Assembly: GCF_000337535.1 (NCBI RefSeq)
Contig: NZ_AOIP01000014.1
Coordinates: forward strand, 1-64,000
Source: Natrialba aegyptia DSM 13077
Lineage (GTDB): Archaea > Halobacteriota > Halobacteria > Halobacteriales > Natrialbaceae
Direction of reading: 5' to 3'
DNA: 64,000 bases
Shown here: piece after piece, positions 38,907-48,177 of the stretch
Numbering within the stretch: the first letter of the stretch is position 1
Layout: the number at the start of each line of letters is the position of its first letter
Notes under the pieces: model-generated
Databases searched by the model: none
What the model was told of the DNA's origin: nothing
The model's input: only the letters and a program-made list of their open reading frames with translations
Translations under genes and position numbers: made by a program

Positions 38907-40817
38907 TCACCGCCGGCGATTCACCGCCTCGTCGGGCATCGCGTACCGATTTGGAATCAGCCGCGTCTCGCAGTACTTCTCGCCGTCCGCGTAGTCGACG
39001 CCCGGCTGCACGAACGGATACGGCCCGTCTGCGGGCGTGTTCTGGACGGTGCCGCCGTCGTCCGGCGTCGTGACCAGACCGTCGGTATCGATGTCGAGCG
39101 GGGATTCGTCTGCGAGATACTCGACGAGCACGTCGACCGCCGTCGTTCCCGCCTCGATCTCGACGTTCCGAAACGGGAAGTTACAGCCGCCGAGTTCACG
39201 TGCGGACGAACCCGGCTTGTCGAGGGCCGCAACGGTGTAGGAGTCGTTCGGGTCGATCGGGTCGCCGTCGATCGTGAACGCGACGAGGCGGCGCTCGCGC
39301 TTTGCCGTCGGATCGATCGTCAGCGAGACGTTCGGGGAGAACGACCGGACGCGACCGTTTTCCTGCTCGTAGACGTGCGGCGAGAAGTTGTCGTTCAGGG
39401 ATGCCTCCACGTGGTTCGTGAGCTGTTTGCCGTAGGCGTCGCCCGTCGCGACCGGCGAGGTCATCGGAAACGCACCATAGCAGTCGTCGAGTGTGATCTC
39501 TCCCGGCGGTACCGCGAAGCCAAACCGGTAGCCGTTCACGACGGCCAGATCCGCGCCGGTGAACTCGACGAGGGCGTCGGTCAGGGCCGCGTTCCACGAG
39601 TTCACCAGGAACGACCGCCGGGCGAGCCGGGTGGCCGTCTCGCCGACGACGGTATCGAGCGGCTGCTCGAGCGCGCCGTGGCCCTGCTCGAACTCGGGAT
39701 CATCCGCGAGGAACGGTTCGCGAACGCGCTCGACGGCCGCCCGCGCGTTGGGGTTCGGATCGGGCGTGTACTCGTGGTCGGTCGCGAGACAGTAGAGGAC
39801 GTGGCGGACGGCGAACTCGTGGGCGTCGTGGTCGCCCTCGGTATCAGCGCCGTCCGCACCGCTGCCGCCGTCGGCATCCACGTTTGCGTCCGCGTCCGCG
39901 TTCCCTCCAATTCGACGAATATCGAGCCGTCCGAGGGCGTCACCCATCCCCGATTCGATGACCGCCGTTCCGTCGACCACGATCGGCTCGTAGGTGTACT
40001 CGTGCGTGTGAGAACTTAGTGCCACGTCGATCGAGGGGCAGTCCTTCGCCGCCTGGACCATCCACTGGAGGCCGATTTCGGTGACCGCGATCACGAGTTC
40101 AGCGCCGTCGGCTTTCGCTTTCCGAGCGGCCGCCTCGAGCAGCGCGGGGTGCTTGCCGAACTCGTACTTGTCCTCGTGGAGGGCGGGTGCCATCCGGTCC
40201 ATGTAGACGTTCGTCATGCCGACGACGCCGACGCTGATGCCGTTTCGCTCGACGAGCGTGTACGGTTCGTACAGGGAGTCGGTCGTCCCGGCGTCGTAGA
40301 GGTTGTTCGCGAGGACCGTCGTCCCACGGGTCTCGAGTCGGTCGAGGTACTCCCGGAGCGCGCCGTCGTCGCTGCTCTCGTCGGCGATGTCCCAGTTTCC
40401 CGGGACGTAGACGTCCGGGTCGAGGTGGTCGGCGACGAGATCACAGAGGTCCCGTCCGTCCCCGTAGGTCGCGACGGCGGACCCGTGGAAGGTGTCGCCG
40501 CTCATGAGCGTCAGCGTCGCCGGGACCGCCGATCGAATCTCGCCGAGTTTCGCCGAGAGAATCGGGATCCCGCCGGCTCGTTTCACGAGTTCGTCCGCGT
40601 CGCCGAACTCGAAGGCCGCTCGCGAGTTGGAGTGGGGGGTGTCGTAATAGACGTGGTGGCGCGGCGTGAGTTGGCCGTGGAGGTCGCTGACGTGGGTGAC
40701 GGTGAGTTCGTCTACGTCGCCGTCGCTATCGCTATCGTTGGCGTCGATGCCGACGGACGAGTCTCCGGCGAGGACGCGCCAGTCGCTCACGTACTCGTTG
40801 TCGAGTGTCGGTGGCAT
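38907..40817 (-). CDS. Metallophosphatase/5'-nucleotidase family, SoxB-like
   Basis: 636 aa from the ATG at 40817; the frame extends upstream. Metal-site motifs: VTHVSDLHGQLTPRHH, LMSGDTFHGSAVATYGDGRD, VYVPGNWDIADES and LSSHTHEYTYEPIVVDGTAV. In ordinary 5'-nucleotidases the third motif is GNHEFD; here it is GNWD, close to GHWEF of SoxB thiosulfohydrolase, and the whole N-terminal domain matches SoxB order. The C-terminal nucleotidase domain (about 390-560) has NSWNAALTDALVEF and VNGYRFGFAVPPGE. No Tat signal is obvious at this start. Between the cobalamin genes, divergent from cobQ. Function inferred only. Confidence 0.85.
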   Translation of the reverse strand: MPPTLDNEYVSDWRVLAGDSSVGIDANDSDSDGDVDELTVTHVSDLHGQLTPRHHVYYDTPHSNSRAAFEFGDADELVKRAGGIPILSAKLGEIRSAVPATLTLMSGDTFHGSAVATYGDGRDLCDLVADHLDPDVYVPGNWDIADESSDDGALREYLDRLETRGTTVLANNLYDAGTTDSLYEPYTLVERNGISVGVVGMTNVYMDRMAPALHEDKYEFGKHPALLEAAARKAKADGAELVIAVTEIGLQWMVQAAKDCPSIDVALSSHTHEYTYEPIVVDGTAVIESGMGDALGRLDIRRIGGNADADANVDADGGSGADGADTEGDHDAHEFAVRHVLYCLATDHEYTPDPNPNARAAVERVREPFLADDPEFEQGHGALEQPLDTVVGETATRLARRSFLVNSWNAALTDALVEFTGADLAVVNGYRFGFAVPPGEITLDDCYGAFPMTSPVATGDAYGKQLTNHVEASLNDNFSPHVYEQENGRVRSFSPNVSLTIDPTAKRERRLVAFTIDGDPIDPNDSYTVAALDKPGSSARELGGCNFPFRNVEIEAGTTAVDVLVEYLADESPLDIDTDGLVTTPDDGGTVQNTPADGPYPFVQPGVDYADGEKYCETRLIPNRYAMPDEAVNRRR

Positions 40818-40984
40818 CGGATCGGGGGACGCTCCACCGGCGATGTACGTAGTTGTCGGGCCTGCGACGGACCGGTCCGTGGCGTCGGTGAACTCGGTCC
40901 GGTTGTGGCGGTTCGAGAACGGCGGTGGGAAGCCGGAGATGGAATCGACAGGACGATACACTGGGGCGCAGCAGGGACGTGTGA

Positions 40985-42577
40985 ATGACGCAGACGCTTC
41001 TGGTCGCCGGGACTGCGAGCCACGTCGGCAAATCGACCGTCGTCGCGGGGCTCTGTCGCCTGCTCGCGGATCGGGGCGTCTCGGTCGCACCGTTCAAAGC
41101 GCAGAACATGAGTAACAACGCCCGCGTCGTCATCCGCGAGGCGGGGGAAGACAGCGGCAACCCGTCGGCTGTGACCGCCGAAGCGAACTCGAACGAGGCC
41201 GACGACCGGTGGGGCGAAATCGGCGTCTCGCAGTTCACGCAGGCCCGCGCGGCGCGGCTCACGCCGACGACGGATTGCAATCCCGTCCTCCTGAAACCGC
41301 GCGGCGACGGCGAGAGTCAACTGGTCGTGCAGGGTCGAGCCCGCGAGCACGTTCCCGCCGGCAGCTACTACGAGAACCACTGGGAGGACGCCCGTATCGC
41401 CGCCGAGGACTCCTATCGGCGGCTGGCGGCCGACCACGACGTGATCGTCGCCGAGGGCGCGGGCAGCATCGCCGAGATCAACCTTCACGACCGCGACCTC
41501 GCGAACGTCGAAACCGCCCGGTTCGCCGACGCCGATATCCTCCTGCTCGTCGACATCGAGCGCGGCGGCGCGTTCGCCAGCCTCTACGGAACGATCGAAC
41601 TCTTACCCGACGACATCCGCGAGCGCGTCGTCGGCGCGCTCATCACCAAGTTCAGAGGCGACCCGTCGCTGCTCGACCCCGGAATCGAGGAGATCGAATC
41701 GCGGACTGGCGTCCCGATCCTCGGCGTGTTACCCTACGACGATCCCGGCCTGCCGGAGGAGGACAGCGTCGGCCTCCCCGGCGTCGAGGAGCGGGGCGTC
41801 CGCGGCGACGACGACGGCGTTCCGGCCCAGCAGCGGCTTCGAATCGCGGTTCCGCGTCTCCCTCGAATTTCCAACGCGACCGATCTCGAGGCGCTCGCCG
41901 CGGAACCTGGCGTGTCGGTCGTCTACGTGCCGGTCGACGATGGAGCGAGCGATACCCCTCTGGACGCAGTTGCGGCTGACGCCGTCGTTCTCCCGGGGAC
42001 CAAAAACACGGTCGACGACCTCCGCGCGCTCCACGCCGCCGAGTTCGGCGACGCACTGCACGCCTTCGACGGCCCCATCGTCGGCATCTGTGGCGGCTAC
42101 CAACTCCTCGGCGAGCGACTCACCAACGCCTCGCTCGAAGGGACCGGCACCGACGATACACTCGACGGGCTCGGATTGCTTCCCGTCGAAACGCGGTTCG
42201 ACGAGGACAAGCGACTCGAGCAGACGACGGTCCCCGTCGACGGGTCGGCGACCCCGCTGCTCGCCGGCGCAGATGGGACTGCTTCAGGGTACGAAATTCA
42301 CGCCGGCCGAACGCGGGCGCTCGAACCGGTCCAGCGGCCGCTCGGTGACGCGAGTGCAGCACGCGGACAGGTACTCGGAACCTACCTCCACGGTGTCTTC
42401 GACAATACGGCGGTCCGCACGGCGTTTCTCGAAGCCGTGGCGCGGTCTGCAGGTGTCGAGTGGGCTATGGATAGCGTGAACTCGCCTGGAGAGACAGCAA
42501 CGGCACCCGCAGATCGGGCTGCAGAATTGCTTCGACAGCATGTCGACGCGGCGTTTCTCGAGTCAGTTCGACCCTGA
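40985..42577 (+). CDS. cobQ: Cobyric acid synthase
   Basis: 530 aa. The N-terminal dethiobiotin-synthetase-like domain has [20 protein letters not shown] (P-loop) and [17 protein letters not shown], which is diagnostic; the C-terminal class I glutamine amidotransferase has [16 protein letters not shown] (nucleophile-position Cys) and [14 protein letters not shown] (His). It amidates adenosylcobyrinic acid a,c-diamide at four carboxylates. Its 3' end meets the convergent RHH gene with no gap. Together with the adenosyltransferase at 35719 this marks a cobalamin locus, now split by other genes. Confidence 0.94.
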   Translation: MTQTLLVAGTASHVGKSTVVAGLCRLLADRGVSVAPFKAQNMSNNARVVIREAGEDSGNPSAVTAEANSNEADDRWGEIGVSQFTQARAARLTPTTDCNPVLLKPRGDGESQLVVQGRAREHVPAGSYYENHWEDARIAAEDSYRRLAADHDVIVAEGAGSIAEINLHDRDLANVETARFADADILLLVDIERGGAFASLYGTIELLPDDIRERVVGALITKFRGDPSLLDPGIEEIESRTGVPILGVLPYDDPGLPEEDSVGLPGVEERGVRGDDDGVPAQQRLRIAVPRLPRISNATDLEALAAEPGVSVVYVPVDDGASDTPLDAVAADAVVLPGTKNTVDDLRALHAAEFGDALHAFDGPIVGICGGYQLLGERLTNASLEGTGTDDTLDGLGLLPVETRFDEDKRLEQTTVPVDGSATPLLAGADGTASGYEIHAGRTRALEPVQRPLGDASAARGQVLGTYLHGVFDNTAVRTAFLEAVARSAGVEWAMDSVNSPGETATAPADRAAELLRQHVDAAFLESVRP

Positions 42578-42976
42578 TTACGGTTGGTTTGGCGTCCCCT
42601 CTCGGTACGTTCCAAGCAACTCCTCTAAGATGATACACTCCTGATCGGTCGCTTCGTAGTGGGTGTCGATAAACCGCTCTGCAGCCTCGTAGTTGCCCCG
42701 CAACCCCTGTTTGCGGACTGTAATCACAGCATCGAGGAAGAACGTTCCACCGTCCGTGCCCAGTGCCTTCGCGTGATCTTCTTCAGTGATATCGAGTTCG
42801 GATTTGATCTCGTCGAAGTTGAACGTCTCGACGTCGTGATCGGGGTCGATGAGCGTGAGTACGTACTCCGCAGAGAAGCGATAGAACTCGGATTTGCTCT
42901 CGAACATACCGTCGTCGACGAGCGTGTCGATCTCTTCGACGACCTCGTCGGGGTACCTGACGGTATCTTTCGCCAT
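42578..42976 (-). CDS. Ribbon-helix-helix (CopG-type) protein
   Basis: 132 aa from the ATG at 42976 (MAKDTVRYPDEVVEEIDTLV). The first 45 residues have the RHH pattern: strand DTVRYP, helix DEVVEEIDTLVDDGMFES, SKSEFYRFSAEYVLTL. The remaining 85 residues are helical and acidic (DEIKSELDITEEDHAKAL and CIILEELLGTYREG). Probably a DNA-binding dimer with an unknown C-terminal domain; target unknown. Its stop codon abuts that of cobQ. Confidence 0.85.
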   Translation of the reverse strand: MAKDTVRYPDEVVEEIDTLVDDGMFESKSEFYRFSAEYVLTLIDPDHDVETFNFDEIKSELDITEEDHAKALGTDGGTFFLDAVITVRKQGLRGNYEAAERFIDTHYEATDQECIILEELLGTYREGTPNQP

Positions 42977-43147
42977 GGGTTGACATGCAGTCCGGGGCAT
43001 AATTACTGTTTCGGAGCTGTTGGAGCCGGTGACTATCTTCCAGTCAGTGAATACGCTAGATAGACACTATCAGTGCTATGAGAGCGGAAGAAACCCCAGC
43101 GAAGGGGAGAATTACGCTCTCACAGTGAACGCGCAACTACCTACAAA

Positions 43148-43158
43148 TTTATTATTTA
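43148..43158 (+). promoter_or_regulatory. TATA box of the MTH865-like gene
   Basis: TTTATTATTTA is 23-33 bp before the ATG at 43181, so the transcript is leaderless or nearly so. Confidence 0.65.
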
Positions 43159-43180
43159 TCGGACGTAACGGGGTCACGCA

Positions 43181-43432
43181 ATGGCAGATGAAGACGAAAT
43201 CCGTGAGCAGATGATCGACGCGTTCGAAGGCGCTGACTACCCGATCTCGAGTCCGATGGACCTCGTCCCGGCGCTGCCGAACGGTCCGGGGACCAAGTTC
43301 GAGTCCGGGGATTTTTCGATGACTGCGATGGAACTAAACACGAAAATATCCGGCGGCGACTTCCCGTACGACGATCCGGAATCGTTCGTTGACGACGTCA
43401 TCGGCGAACTGAAAGAAGCAGACGAGCTATAA
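43181..43432 (+). CDS. MTH865-like small protein
   Basis: 83 aa, very acidic. The pattern is that of the archaeal MTH865 family, a small helical fold resembling calcium-binding EF-hand proteins: an N-terminal helix EDEIREQMIDAFEGADYPIS, then MDLVPALPNGPGTKFES, MELNTKISGGDFPY and a final helix SFVDDVIGELKEADEL. Biological role unknown. It has a good promoter of its own. Confidence 0.88.
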   Translation: MADEDEIREQMIDAFEGADYPISSPMDLVPALPNGPGTKFESGDFSMTAMELNTKISGGDFPYDDPESFVDDVIGELKEADEL

Positions 43433-43608
43433 CCGGTTCGGAGACCGGCAGGTGCGACAGCAGCACAGTCATTCACCCGCACGGCCGCCTGTTGGCCGAC
43501 CGTCGAATCATTTCGATCCCTATGTTTTATTGCAGGTCACGGTGTTGGGTAGAAAGAATACCGGCTCGGAGCACTGGCGGAGTGACGAATAGCCGATCTC
43601 CCGGACAC

Positions 43609-46143
43609 ATGGAGCACTCACAGGAAACCGTCTCACTCATCTGTGTAACGACCGCACCGGCGAGCGAACACCGACTCTGCACGGAACTCGAGGCGACGGA
43701 TCGTGATCTGCCGGTGGAGACTATCGTTCGGTCGCTGGCCGAACTCCGATCACCGGATCGATCTGGGGCCTCGTTCGCGTTCAAACCGGACGGGATCGTC
43801 ATCGATGTGGATCGGCCCGCGTCGTTACAAACGGCTATTGGTCAGATTGAAGACGTGAGAACGGAAGCGCAGACGCGGACACGGACACAAGAGTCCAACC
43901 GGGACACGGCGCAAGACGACGACGGCGAACGGCCGATCGTCGTCACACCACAGAACGGCAGCGAAACGCTCGCTGCAGCGGCACTCCGGGCCGATGTGAG
44001 CGAGTACGTTCCGGCGACCGATAATGCCGTCACCCGCGTTCTCAACGTGGTTCGAGAAGAGACAGCGACGACTGGCAGCCGTGGGAGTGACTCCGAGGGG
44101 GAGGAAGGTGAGGAGAGAGACGGAGACGGAGACGAAGACGAAGGGGAAACGGAAGAAAAACAGGAACGAGAACAGGAACGGCGACAGAAGCAGGCGAGCG
44201 CAAACACCGATCCAACCGTCGGTACCAGCACCGACCCCGACTTTGGCCCCAACCCCGACTCCGAACAGCACGTGGAACGTGACGCCGAATCGACGCCCGC
44301 ACCGAACGCCACCCACGACGATACCTATCACCGAATCATCGCCAACGAACTGCCCGACGAGGCGTTCGTCATCGGTGCCGACGGGACGTATCTGGAGTCC
44401 AAAATCCGACCGAGTTCAGCCGAACTCTACACCATCTCCGCGGCCGAACTCGTCGGCAAGCGCCTCACCGATGCGTTCCCGGAAGAGACCGCGACACAAC
44501 TACAGGACTGTCTCGACCGCGCACTCCGAACCGGCGAGGTCCAATCCGTCGAGTACAGCGTCGAGACCACCGAAGGCCGCCGTCGCTACGAAGCGCGCGT
44601 CGTCCCGATCGACGAACGCATCGACGGCCAGCGCGCCGTCATCTGGCTCGCCCGCGACATCACCGAGCGCGCACAACGCGAACGCAGACTGCGGGCCAGG
44701 CAGGCCAATCTCGAGACGCTCAACCGTATCAACGCCGTTATTCGGCAAGTGATCGAAACGCTCGTCGACGCCCCCACCCGGGATGCGATCGAACGAGAGG
44801 TCTGCGCTGAACTCGTCGATTCGGATCTCTACTGTGGGTGCTGGATCGCCGAACGCACCACGAACGGCGAGTTCACTTATCGAACGGGTGCGGGCGAAGC
44901 GACGACGTATCTCGAGGCCGTTCGGAACCTCGACGACGCACGGTATGAACACTCACAGGAACGGACGCAAGCGGGGGCAAGTGGAGAGTCCGAGGCTGAC
45001 ACGGCAACCACGACCGTGGCGGGTGAGGAGGCTGATGATGATACCGACGGGAGCGCTGATGAGCACGGTGACAGTGGTCGTGAGAGCGAACACGATGGAG
45101 ACGGCGGTACCGACGCTGACACCGACAGCGACACCGACACTGAGAACGGAGCTACCAAACCCGCCTCACCAACGGACATCCAGAGACCGGTCGAACGAAC
45201 CGGAACCACGGGGGAAATACTGACGGCAAACCACATCCTCGAACGAGAGCCCTTACCCGAGCCGATACAGGCCGCCGCCAGCGAAGACACCGTTCGGGCG
45301 GCGATCAGCGTTCCGATCGTCCACGAGCAAACGATCTACGGCGTGTTGACCGTCCTCGCGAGTCGCGCCGATGCGTTCTCGGACACCGAACAGGAAGCGT
45401 TCAAACTCCTCGGGGAAACCATGGGCTTTTCGATCATGGCAGTCAAAAGCCGCCAGTTGCTATTTGCCGATACCGTCACCGAACTCGAGTTCAGGATCGA
45501 CGGCGGGGAGTCGTTTTCGTTCGATCTGACGACGGAGTACGACTGTACGTGTTCTCTCGAATGGTCGGGGACGACCTCGGACGGCCGGCCGATCCAGTAC
45601 GTGACCGTCGACGGACTCGACGGGGAGACGGTGATCGAGGCGGCATCGGAACACGAGTCGATCGAGTCGTGTCGGCTCATCCACGACGGGCGGGATCACT
45701 GTACGATCGAGATGCGCCTGGTCGAGTCCGGCGTTCGAACGATTGCGAATCACGGGGGAACGATCCGGGACGTGACGGTCACAGACGGGGTCGGAACCTG
45801 CATCGTCGAGGTGCCCCAGCACGGCGACGTCCGGGAGGTCGCCGAGGCGCTGTCCGCGATCTACGAAAGTACGGAACTCATGGCGCGTCGCGAGGTCGAC
45901 CGGCCGGTCCACACGGCAGTCGAACGCCGCAATCGAATCCACGAGGAGCTTACAGACCGGCAGTTGACGACGCTGCGCCTCGCCTACTTCAGCGGCTTCT
46001 TCGAGTGGCCGCGCTCGAGCACCGGCGAGGAAATCGCCGAGACCATGGGTGTGACTCCACCGACGATGCACCAACACCTCCGAAAGGGGCTCAAGACGGT
46101 TCTTTCCGAATTCTTCGAAGAGGGAAGTAGCCCGACGGAGTGA
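43609..46143 (+). CDS. PAS-GAF-Bat sensor-regulator with HTH_10 domain
   Basis: 844 aa from the ATG at 43609. N-terminal region (1-100) receiver-like; acidic linker (about 155-230, Glu/Asp/Gln/Thr); PAS (about 240-350, ELPDEAFVIGADGTYLESKI to VIWLARDITERAQ); a GAF domain about 380-620 split by a second acidic linker (about 455-525); Bat domain (about 640-775, EFRIDGGESFSFDL); HTH_10 (about 780-830) with LTDRQLTTLRLAYFSGFFEW and STGEEIAETMGVTPPTMHQH. It is a bacterio-opsin activator-type transcription factor; the sensed ligand and target genes are unknown. A half copy of the operator-like repeat (CAGTCATTCA, 43466-43475) lies upstream. Confidence 0.9.
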   Translation: MEHSQETVSLICVTTAPASEHRLCTELEATDRDLPVETIVRSLAELRSPDRSGASFAFKPDGIVIDVDRPASLQTAIGQIEDVRTEAQTRTRTQESNRDTAQDDDGERPIVVTPQNGSETLAAAALRADVSEYVPATDNAVTRVLNVVREETATTGSRGSDSEGEEGEERDGDGDEDEGETEEKQEREQERRQKQASANTDPTVGTSTDPDFGPNPDSEQHVERDAESTPAPNATHDDTYHRIIANELPDEAFVIGADGTYLESKIRPSSAELYTISAAELVGKRLTDAFPEETATQLQDCLDRALRTGEVQSVEYSVETTEGRRRYEARVVPIDERIDGQRAVIWLARDITERAQRERRLRARQANLETLNRINAVIRQVIETLVDAPTRDAIEREVCAELVDSDLYCGCWIAERTTNGEFTYRTGAGEATTYLEAVRNLDDARYEHSQERTQAGASGESEADTATTTVAGEEADDDTDGSADEHGDSGRESEHDGDGGTDADTDSDTDTENGATKPASPTDIQRPVERTGTTGEILTANHILEREPLPEPIQAAASEDTVRAAISVPIVHEQTIYGVLTVLASRADAFSDTEQEAFKLLGETMGFSIMAVKSRQLLFADTVTELEFRIDGGESFSFDLTTEYDCTCSLEWSGTTSDGRPIQYVTVDGLDGETVIEAASEHESIESCRLIHDGRDHCTIEMRLVESGVRTIANHGGTIRDVTVTDGVGTCIVEVPQHGDVREVAEALSAIYESTELMARREVDRPVHTAVERRNRIHEELTDRQLTTLRLAYFSGFFEWPRSSTGEEIAETMGVTPPTMHQHLRKGLKTVLSEFFEEGSSPTE

Positions 46144-46454
46144 CCGGCTCCAAATTGGAGCCACGAATGGCCGTCTCTCCGGTGAACTCGTCTCTGTGAG
46201 ACGACTGTACCCGACCGAGTTCATCGGGGTCTCATACGGTCTGCTGTAACGATTTACCGGCGCAACCGCGCCCGTCCTGCGGTTGCGCCGGAAATGACTG
46301 ACAGCAGTCCGTATCAAAGGCTCGAAGGGTCGTCCACCGGGAGGGTGGGATGACTCGCTACGATGATCGCTGGTCCGCTGGTGAGGTCGCGAATAAAATG
46401 CGGTCTGACGACGCAGATGATCCAATCGATCGCGGCTGAGCGGCGGAAACGGGA
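46144..46454. other. Intergenic region holding a large palindrome
   Basis: 311 bp between convergent genes. A long hairpin (46234-46314) fills the middle; the rest has no gene or motif I can support. The palindrome's core could end transcription from both sides. Confidence 0.7.
46234..46314. repeat. 36-nt-arm palindromic element
   Basis: Arms 46234-46269 and 46279-46314 flank a 9-nt loop. The inner 13 bp are a perfect stem (CCGGCGCAACCGC with GCGGTTGCGCCGG); the outer 14 bp pair except for one base (ATACGGTCTGCTGT with ACAGCAGTCCGTAT). About 29 of 36 positions pair. Very GC-rich hairpin loops in haloarchaeal intergenic DNA can be terminators or remnants of miniature mobile elements. I can say only that it is an exceptionally strong inverted repeat. 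Confidence 0.85.
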
Positions 46455-46832
46455 TTACTCGTCGGCGTCTGTGTTGGCGTTTTCGTCGTCTACGTCACCG
46501 TTTTCCCCGCGGACGAAGGCTGCCTGGCTGTCACCGTTCTGATCGAGATCGCCCGCGCTGGGGCCCTCGATGAGGTCTTCGAAGTCGTCGGCCTCGCCGT
46601 ACTGATCCTGATAGACGAGTGCTGCTTTGCCTGTCGAGGAAATCTCGTAGAGGCCGGATCGTTCTGCTGGCCCGATCTTCTCGACTAGGCCATAGTCTTC
46701 GAGGACGGGGAGACGGGTGTTGATGTTTTTTCGACTCTTTCCCGTGTGGGCGGCGAGATTCGTCGCGACGTTTCGCCCCTTATCCTCGAGCGCTTCGAGG
46801 ATAAGGAAATCAGTTGGCTGGCGTAGCTTCAC
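46455..46832 (-). CDS. Winged-helix repressor, PhiH1-type
   Basis: 125 aa from a GTG at 46832. A winged-helix core: MKLRQPTDFLILEALEDKGR, then NVATNLAAHTGKSRKNINTR, then LPVLEDYGLVEKIGPAERSG and LYEISSTGKAAL. This resembles the haloarchaeal phage PhiH1 repressor-like/MarR-PadR-type proteins found in many chromosomes. The C-terminus is acidic. A GAAATAAAGG stretch 25-35 bp upstream on the coding strand is a plausible promoter. Confidence 0.82.
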   Translation of the reverse strand: MKLRQPTDFLILEALEDKGRNVATNLAAHTGKSRKNINTRLPVLEDYGLVEKIGPAERSGLYEISSTGKAALVYQDQYGEADDFEDLIEGPSAGDLDQNGDSQAAFVRGENGDVDDENANTDADE

Positions 46833-47035
46833 TCTCTGTCACTCTCGTACCGAACCTTTATTTCCACTGGTAACTAATACTTTCGGCTTGTCCCGGGGAG
46901 TTCGTTTTGGAAATCACTATCGGCAACAATATATGTGGTCACGCGTAACGATGGCGTGGGGCCAGCAAACCCCCGCTGAACGCCGGCCGTAAGCCATCGG
47001 AGCCGGCGATTGTCAGCGCCAGCAGCCAACGGTAT

Positions 47036-48076
47036 TTATTCATTCGCCACGGGCGTCGGCCAGCGTTCCGGGATCGGCCCGACACGCGGGTCGTCGTTCC
47101 ACAGCTCAGTTCCAGACAGCGACTGCGTTCGCTGCCCGACGAGTTCGACGCCGGCGGTCCCGAGCCAGTCGAGAACGCGGGCGACCGCGGCGGGTGACCG
47201 GACGCGGAAGGATGCCGTGGAGGGATCCTCATCGCCGACGCGAATACTGATGCCGTCGGCGTCGATGGCGCGGAACGCGGACTCATCGGTCACGTCGTCA
47301 CCGATGTAGAGTGGAACGGTACCGTCCGGGAGCGTCGACGTGATGACGTCGACGGCGTCGCCTTTGCCCCAGTCGATCGTCGGTCCGATTTCGAGGATGC
47401 GTTTGCCGGGAGAGACCTCGAGTTCGTCGCCGCCGACTCGGTCGACGACGGTCCGTGTGAGCCGGCGAACGGTGGGGCGAGCAGCGGGTGGGACGGTGCG
47501 CACGTGGACGGTTCCGGTCAGGCGCTTGTTTTCGATTCGAACGTTCGGGATCGGGCCGAGGACGGTTTCGAGCGCTTCGCAGACGGTTTCGAGCCGAGCG
47601 GCGCGTTCGTGTGCAACCGGGTGAACGGCGACGGTCTCGTTCCAGGCGAGTTCGAGGCCGTGGTTGCCGGCGTAGATGCGCGGCCCGTCGATGCGGGTCC
47701 GCACGTCGGCGAGGCTCCGCCCGCTGACGATAGCCGTCGTGACGGGAGCGGCATCGACGAGCCCCGCGACGGCGGTTTCGTTTGCCGTCGTCGGCGCGGC
47801 TGCATCGGGCTCGTCGACGATGGGGGCGAGCGTCCCGTCGAAGTCGAGACAGACCAGCAGATGCGTTGCGTTGGCGAGGGTAGCCCGGAGCTGTGGCAGG
47901 TGCTCGCCCGTCAGGAGTGGGGGCGGTTGCAGTGGTGTCTCGTGTGGGGAGTCGTCTGTAGTGGTCTCGTCGGTATCGGTGCCGATGCCGGCGTCGATAT
48001 CGGTGTCGGTACTGGCGTCGGTGCTTTCGATACTGGTATCGGAACCGTCGTCGGTGGCTGCTGACTGGTCGGACAT
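47036..48076 (-). CDS. otsB: Trehalose-6-phosphate phosphatase
   Basis: 346 aa from the ATG at 48076. A 60-residue Asp/Thr-rich N-terminal stretch is followed by a HAD domain: LLVCLDFDGTLAPIVDEPDA (nucleophile Asp), VSGRSLADVRTRIDG, GNHGLEL, and YIGDDVTDESAFRAIDADGI (motif IV). It removes phosphate from trehalose-6-phosphate. It follows otsA by 101 bp in the same direction, and together they make trehalose, an osmolyte of halophiles. The acidic N-terminal tail is not part of the usual family. Confidence 0.92.
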   Translation of the reverse strand: MSDQSAATDDGSDTSIESTDASTDTDIDAGIGTDTDETTTDDSPHETPLQPPPLLTGEHLPQLRATLANATHLLVCLDFDGTLAPIVDEPDAAAPTTANETAVAGLVDAAPVTTAIVSGRSLADVRTRIDGPRIYAGNHGLELAWNETVAVHPVAHERAARLETVCEALETVLGPIPNVRIENKRLTGTVHVRTVPPAARPTVRRLTRTVVDRVGGDELEVSPGKRILEIGPTIDWGKGDAVDVITSTLPDGTVPLYIGDDVTDESAFRAIDADGISIRVGDEDPSTASFRVRSPAAVARVLDWLGTAGVELVGQRTQSLSGTELWNDDPRVGPIPERWPTPVANE

Positions 48077-48177
48077 CGTTCGCAAATCAGGTGTGGGTGG
48101 AGTTCGGATGGTGGGATCGAGACTCGTTCCGTCACGGGAAGCGAGTGCAGAGACGGTCGAACGCACACGAGTTCAGT

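Noticed and set aside
46144-46454. Insertion sequence with the palindrome arms as terminal inverted repeats
   Set aside because: The arms are only 9 nt apart, so no transposase gene can lie between them; it is treated as a palindromic element, not an IS.
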